A stretch of 19,238 nt of DNA from Planctomycetota bacterium (GTDB lineage: Bacteria > Planctomycetota > UBA1135). The translations under genes were made by a program, and so were the position numbers. Of this stretch, positions 15,739 to 19,238 are shown piece by piece. Location: positions 1 through 19,238 of the forward strand of contig JAKVCF010000032.1 of the NCBI GenBank assembly GCA_022447335.1. Direction: 5' to 3'. The first letter of the stretch is position 1. Each line of letters starts with the position of its first letter. The notes under the pieces were generated by a model. The model searched no databases. It worked only from the letters and a program-made list of their open reading frames with translations, and was not told where the DNA came from.

Positions 15739-16812
15739 ATGCGAGCGATCCAGATGGTGCGCCCCGAGGCCCGCGCGGTCTCCTACGGCGATGATGTCGA
15801 GGTTCCCATACCGGGGCCGGGCGAGGTCCGTGTGCGCGTAGCGCGTACCGCGATTTGTGGCACCGATCGGCATATTTATCACTGGGATGATTCGATCTCG
15901 CACCTGGTTGCCCCGCCGGTGACCATTGGGCATGAGTTCTGCGGTCACGTTGAGCAGCTCGGCGAGGGGGTCGAAGGCTGGTTTGAAGGCGACTACGTTT
16001 CGGCCGAGATGCACATTGTATGTGGACACTGCCGAGCTTGTTTACGTGGCGATTTCCATATCTGTGAGAACACTCGTATCGCAGGGCTGCAGCAGAACGG
16101 CTGCTTTGCCGAATGGGTAGTCGTGCCGGCATCCAATCTGGTCCGCCTCGATCCCGAGACTGTGCCGCCGCACATTGGCGCGCTACTCGATGCCTTGGGT
16201 AACGCTGTGCACACGGTTCAGTCAGCCAAAGGCGTTGCAGGGCGTCATGTGCTACTGTCGGGATATGGTGCGATTGGCGCGATGGCCGCGGCGGTGGTGC
16301 AGTTCAAAGGTGCCGCTTCACTGACTATCTCCGAAGTCTCGCCCGGTCATCTGGAACGGGCGTACGCGTGGGCAGCGCGCATGGGGGATAAGGTTCCGAT
16401 TCATATCGTGAACCCGATTGAAGAGACTGATTTTGCTGGGCGCGTTAAGGAACTCACGGGAGGAGGAGTCGATGCGGTGCTTGAAATGAGTGGTGCCGTC
16501 CCTGCGATCAATGCTGGGCTCAAAGCGCTCTACCCGGGTGGGGAGATGATCCTGCTTGGTATTCCATCGGGCCGAAATTTGGCGATCGAGCGATTCAGTG
16601 AGCATGTGATTTTCAAGGGCCTGACCTTGAAAGGAGTGGTCGGTCGGCGCATGTTCGAAACTTGGGACGAGATGCTCGAACTTCTGCGCATTGGCTTGGA
16701 TCTCGATCACATAGTCACGCATCAGCTGCCGCTGTCTTCTTTTGAGGACGGTATTGCACTGCTCGATCAAGGCGAAGCTCATAAGGTCGTACTTGATCCA
16801 TCGGCGGTCTAG
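15739..16812 (+). CDS. tdh: L-threonine 3-dehydrogenase
   Basis: Zinc-dependent, NAD-linked oxidation of L-threonine to 2-amino-3-ketobutyrate in the cytosol. The product is 357 aa (E. coli Tdh has 341). Catalytic zinc ligands are C40 in ICGTDRHIYHWD and H65-E66 in IGHEFCGH. The structural zinc loop has C95, C98, C101 and C109. The Rossmann motif is GYGAIG near 175-180, and the C-terminus carries FSEHVIFKGLTLKGVVGRRMFETW, typical of threonine dehydrogenases rather than other alcohol dehydrogenases. The next gene encodes the partner ligase Kbl, which supports the substrate call. The start is ATG 15739 without a ribosome site but with TAGAAT nine bases before it. A minor oddity is Tyr inside the usually small-residue glycine motif (GYGAIG). 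Confidence 0.95.
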   Translation: MRAIQMVRPEARAVSYGDDVEVPIPGPGEVRVRVARTAICGTDRHIYHWDDSISHLVAPPVTIGHEFCGHVEQLGEGVEGWFEGDYVSAEMHIVCGHCRACLRGDFHICENTRIAGLQQNGCFAEWVVVPASNLVRLDPETVPPHIGALLDALGNAVHTVQSAKGVAGRHVLLSGYGAIGAMAAAVVQFKGAASLTISEVSPGHLERAYAWAARMGDKVPIHIVNPIEETDFAGRVKELTGGGVDAVLEMSGAVPAINAGLKALYPGGEMILLGIPSGRNLAIERFSEHVIFKGLTLKGVVGRRMFETWDEMLELLRIGLDLDHIVTHQLPLSSFEDGIALLDQGEAHKVVLDPSAV

Positions 16813-16822
16813 TCGCACGTTG

Positions 16823-16843
16823 GGCGCTGGTAGAATCAGCGCC
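16823..16843 (+). promoter_or_regulatory. kbl promoter: -10 TAGAAT inside a perfect 7-bp inverted repeat
   Basis: GGCGCTG (16823-16829) and CAGCGCC (16837-16843) are exact complements flanking GTAGAAT, and the second arm abuts the ATG. TAGAAT (16831-16836) lies seven bases before ATG 16844, placing the transcription start at or next to the A of ATG. This strongly suggests a leaderless mRNA and a site where a dimeric protein could block RNA polymerase. Confidence 0.5.
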
Positions 16844-18052
16844 ATGAGTGGAGCTGTGCAGACGTCTTTCGAGGCGCAACTGGTTGCTGAACTGGATGAG
16901 ATCCGCGAGGCGGGTCTCTACAAGGAAGAGCGCATAATTGTTACACCGCAGGATGCGGAGATCAGGGTGGCCGGTGGCGATGGCGTTCTGAATTTCTGTG
17001 CCAACAATTACCTAGGACTTTCCGATGATGCAGCGTTGATTGATGCGGCGCGAAAGAGTCTTGAAACTCATGGATTCGGCATGTCGTCGGTGCGTTTTAT
17101 TTGCGGAACACAGAATATTCATAAGGAGCTCGAAGCCAAGATCTCGGATTTTCTGGGTTTTGAGGACACTATTCTCTACACAAGCTGCTTCGATGCAAAT
17201 GCAGGCCTATTCGAGACACTGCTCGGTCCGGAAGACGCGATCATTTCTGATGCGCTCAACCATGCATCGATCATTGACGGTGTACGCTTGTGTAAGGCCA
17301 AGCGTTTTCGCTACGCGAACTCGGACATGGATGAACTTGAAAGCTGTCTAAAACAGGCAGTCGAATCCAGCGTGCGTCGGATCATGATCACCACTGATGG
17401 TGTTTTTTCAATGGACGGTTACGTTGCCAAGCTGGGCGAGATTTGTGATTTAGCCGATAGGTATGGTGCGATCGTGCATGTGGACGACAGTCATTCGAGC
17501 GGTTTCATGGGTGCCACTGGCCGTGGCACGCACGAGTACTGCGGTGTGATGGGTCGCGTGCACATCATTACCTCGACGCTTGGCAAGGCGTTAGGTGGGG
17601 CCTCAGGTGGGTACACCAGCGCTTCGAAGGCAATCGTTGATACGTTGCGCAATCGCTCGCGCCCCTACCTTTTTTCGAACTCGGTGGCTCCGCCGATTGT
17701 TGCAGCGAGCATTGCGGTTTTTGATCGTCTCTCCGCTACGACCGAATTGCGTGACAAACTCGAGCGCAACACGATGTGGTTCCGCCAGGCTATGACCGAG
17801 GCGGGCTTTGATATCAAGGAAGGTGTGCATGCCATCGTGCCGATCATGCTTGGCGACGCTAAGCTTGCCGCGGACATTGCGCGCGACATGCTGGAGGAGG
17901 GCATCTATGTGATCGGCTTCAGCTTTCCGGTCGTACCGCGCGGTCAAGCGCGCATCCGTGTTCAGATCTCTGCTGGCCACGAGCAGGAGCACCTCAAGCG
18001 TGCCGTTGACGCTTTCGTTAAAGTTGGCAAGAAACACGGCGTGATCGCCTAG
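16844..18052 (+). CDS. kbl: 2-amino-3-ketobutyrate coenzyme A ligase (glycine C-acetyltransferase)
   Basis: PLP enzyme that splits 2-amino-3-ketobutyrate with CoA into glycine and acetyl-CoA, completing threonine catabolism begun by Tdh. The 402-aa length matches the family (E. coli Kbl has 398). Alpha-oxoamine synthase features are FCANNYLGLSDD, GFGMSSVRFICGTQNIHKELE, ALNHASIIDGVRL, HVDDSHSSGFMGATGRGTHE and the PLP-lysine motif TSTLGKALGGASGGY with K248. The ending PVVPRGQARIRVQISA is also typical. ATG 16844 is chosen because it gives the standard N-terminus and follows the TAGAAT element; the frame is open further upstream to 16742, but that start would lie inside tdh. The gap to tdh is 31 nt. 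Confidence 0.96.
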   Translation: MSGAVQTSFEAQLVAELDEIREAGLYKEERIIVTPQDAEIRVAGGDGVLNFCANNYLGLSDDAALIDAARKSLETHGFGMSSVRFICGTQNIHKELEAKISDFLGFEDTILYTSCFDANAGLFETLLGPEDAIISDALNHASIIDGVRLCKAKRFRYANSDMDELESCLKQAVESSVRRIMITTDGVFSMDGYVAKLGEICDLADRYGAIVHVDDSHSSGFMGATGRGTHEYCGVMGRVHIITSTLGKALGGASGGYTSASKAIVDTLRNRSRPYLFSNSVAPPIVAASIAVFDRLSATTELRDKLERNTMWFRQAMTEAGFDIKEGVHAIVPIMLGDAKLAADIARDMLEEGIYVIGFSFPVVPRGQARIRVQISAGHEQEHLKRAVDAFVKVGKKHGVIA

Positions 18053-18081
18053 TTTGCTTCGTTGGGAGGGCGGCTCGGATC

Positions 18082-18270
18082 CTAAGGATTCTTTGCGGCT
18101 GCCACTTTTTCTCGCACACCTAGCTCGGCAAGGATCTTTCGTTTCCGGTCGTCATCTGCGTCTCGCCATTCACGGATCTCGCTGGGTTTGCGAAAGCAGC
18201 CGGCGCACCACCCAAAGTGTGTATCGAGATGACAGATTTCTTTGCAGGGTGACTCTGGGGGCTCGTTCAT
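18082..18270 (-). CDS. DUF1289-family small Cys-rich protein
   Basis: The 62-aa protein carries the DUF1289 pattern: SPCKEICHLD, then WCAGCFRKPSEIREW and a charged helical end. C9, C13, C22 and C25 could bind a metal; the family has no established function that I can state. ATG 18270 has AAGGA about six bases upstream. Only 8 nt separate it from the trkH stop, so it is the second gene of that minus-strand unit. It converges on kbl with a 29-nt gap and no convincing terminator between them. Confidence 0.85.
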   Translation of the reverse strand: MNEPPESPCKEICHLDTHFGWCAGCFRKPSEIREWRDADDDRKRKILAELGVREKVAAAKNP

Positions 18271-18278
18271 GGCTTCCT

Positions 18279-19238
18279 TTAGGTCGCCGGCCCGTGGTCA
18301 TCTCGCCAGCGCAAGCGGCGCAGGACATCTGGGTGGAGTAGCGCGAGCACGGTGACGATTTCAAGGCGGCCGATCCACATCGCGAGGGTCAGCACGAGTT
18401 TCTCAGGTGGATCAAAGTTTGAGAAGTTGCCCATCGGGCCGACATCTCCGAGGCCTGGCCCAATATTTCCTAGGCAAGCCAGTGCCGCCGTGCAGGCAGT
18501 CAATGGATCTTCGCCAAGTAACGTTAGGCTGAATCCAATGATGAAGTAGCCCAGCAGGTAGAGGAAAATAAGATTGAGGACCGCGCGTACGATGGGGTCG
18601 GCCACGGCGTGTCCTTTGTGGCGCAGCGGCAACACGGCACGTGGGTGCAGTGATCGCGTGATTTCGCGCCAGACGAACTTCAGTGCGAACAGGTTACGAA
18701 TTGCTTTTGGCCCACCTGCAGCCGAACCGGCGCAGCCACCGATCAGCATGACCAAGATCAGGACGGCTCTCGCGGAATCACTCCACAGGTTGTAGTCTTC
18801 ACTCGCATAGCCTGTGCTGGAGATTAGTGAGGCTGTTTGGAAGGCTCCGGCGCGAAGCTCGGCCTCACCGGGTATTCCGGGCGAAAGTAGAAATGCGAGT
18901 AGGCCGCAGCCGACCATCGCGCCCAGTAAGTAGAAGCGGAATTCTCCGTCCCTCCAGATCTCGAGTGGATTGCGCGTCATGCCTACCCAAAGTAGCGGGA
19001 AGCTGATCCCTGCAATTAGCATGAAGACCACGAGAATCCACTCTGCAGCTGGATTGTTGTAGCCACCAATCGATTCGGGGTGCGGAGAGAATCCACCAGC
19101 TGAGATCGCGGTAAAGGAGTGGCAGATCGATTCGTACAACGGGAAGTCTGCGCCCAGCATCAGTGCCGCGATCAGCGCGAGCGTCAGCGTTACATAGAGG
19201 AGCCATAGTCGGCGTGCACTTTCACGTACGCGCGCCCC
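18279..19238 (-). CDS. trkH: TrkH-type potassium uptake membrane subunit, 5' end beyond right edge
   Basis: K+-translocating subunit of a Trk/Ktr-type system in the inner membrane, normally gated by a cytosolic TrkA-like NAD-binding protein (not in this window). The frame is open to base 19238 and gives the C-terminal 319 residues of a protein usually about 480 aa long. Selectivity-filter loops are visible: FTAISAGGFSPHPES, LISSTGYASEDYN and CLGNIGPGLGDVGP. The gating-region segment GGCAGSAAGGPKAIR lies between the second and third loops. An internal ATG at 19160 is not the start, because coding sequence with a TM (RRLWLLYVTLTLALIAAL) continues upstream. The DUF1289 gene follows after 8 nt. 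Confidence 0.95.
   Translation of the reverse strand, partial: GARVRESARRLWLLYVTLTLALIAALMLGADFPLYESICHSFTAISAGGFSPHPESIGGYNNPAAEWILVVFMLIAGISFPLLWVGMTRNPLEIWRDGEFRFYLLGAMVGCGLLAFLLSPGIPGEAELRAGAFQTASLISSTGYASEDYNLWSDSARAVLILVMLIGGCAGSAAGGPKAIRNLFALKFVWREITRSLHPRAVLPLRHKGHAVADPIVRAVLNLIFLYLLGYFIIGFSLTLLGEDPLTACTAALACLGNIGPGLGDVGPMGNFSNFDPPEKLVLTLAMWIGRLEIVTVLALLHPDVLRRLRWRDDHGPAT

Noticed and set aside
16742..16843. N-terminal extension of kbl into tdh
   Set aside because: Would overlap tdh by 71 bases and add a segment absent from the family; ATG 16844 gives the normal length.
18079..18093. ATCCTAAGGAT followed by TCTTT as a terminator between kbl and the DUF1289 gene
   Set aside because: Stem is only four to five bases with a minimal loop and overlaps the DUF1289 stop; not convincing.
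19158..19160. ATG as the start of trkH
   Set aside because: The frame stays open to the window edge and encodes a TM typical of TrkH before this codon.
1..19238. tRNA, rRNA, CRISPR arrays, IS elements, prophage or defence genes
   Set aside because: Nothing with the required structure, repeats or protein motifs was seen on either strand by reading; a covariance-model search was not possible here.

Overview
The window looks like a chromosomal segment of a diderm (Gram-negative-type) bacterium. The evidence is an apolipoprotein N-acyltransferase, a periplasmic adaptor plus RND efflux pump, and a rod-shape (elongasome) operon. Gene content is housekeeping and no phage, IS element, CRISPR array, tRNA or rRNA was seen. 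The taxon cannot be named with confidence. The elongated and divergent PBP2, MreC and Lnt are unlike textbook proteobacterial versions and would fit a deep-branching lineage such as Planctomycetota, but this is only an inference.

Layout. (1) 1-4701, minus strand: a two-gene efflux operon, with a lipoprotein-like membrane-fusion protein followed by an RND permease that runs off the left edge. The permease frame is open from 3510 to base 1 and carries an unusual hydrophobic insertion in its central linker. (2) 4702-4800: a divergent control region with a perfect 9-bp inverted repeat, a -10-like TATGAT and an 8-bp hairpin just before moeA. (3) 4801-7709, plus strand: moeA (molybdenum insertion) overlapping lnt (lipoprotein N-acylation). 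(4) 7883-8988, plus: two unrecognised genes, a membrane-anchored coiled-coil protein with a C-terminal beta-rich domain and a 79-aa lysine-rich single-pass protein. They are closed by a strong intrinsic terminator at 9013-9051. (5) 9088-15701, plus: mreB, an MreC-like gene, an MreD-like gene, mrdA (PBP2), a possible 25-codon ORF, and rodA. (6) 15739-18052, plus: tdh and kbl, the two-step threonine-to-glycine plus acetyl-CoA pathway. Each has a TAGAAT element so close to its ATG that leaderless mRNAs are likely. (7) 18082-19238, minus: trkH (partial, runs off the right edge) followed by a small DUF1289 gene, convergent with kbl.

How the genes fit together. The mre/mrd/rodA cluster encodes the lateral-wall synthesis machine: the MreB filament, the MreC/MreD membrane scaffold, the PBP2 transpeptidase and the RodA glycosyltransferase. 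The MreC-like protein lacks the usual coiled coil, and PBP2 carries a large, partly helical extra region before its transpeptidase domain. A separate protein with MreC-like architecture (N-terminal anchor, coiled coil, beta domain) is encoded directly upstream of mreB. These three facts together are the most interesting feature here and may indicate a rewired elongasome. Other items worth checking are the RND insertion, the inverted repeats over three promoter regions, and the micro-ORF between PBP2 and RodA.
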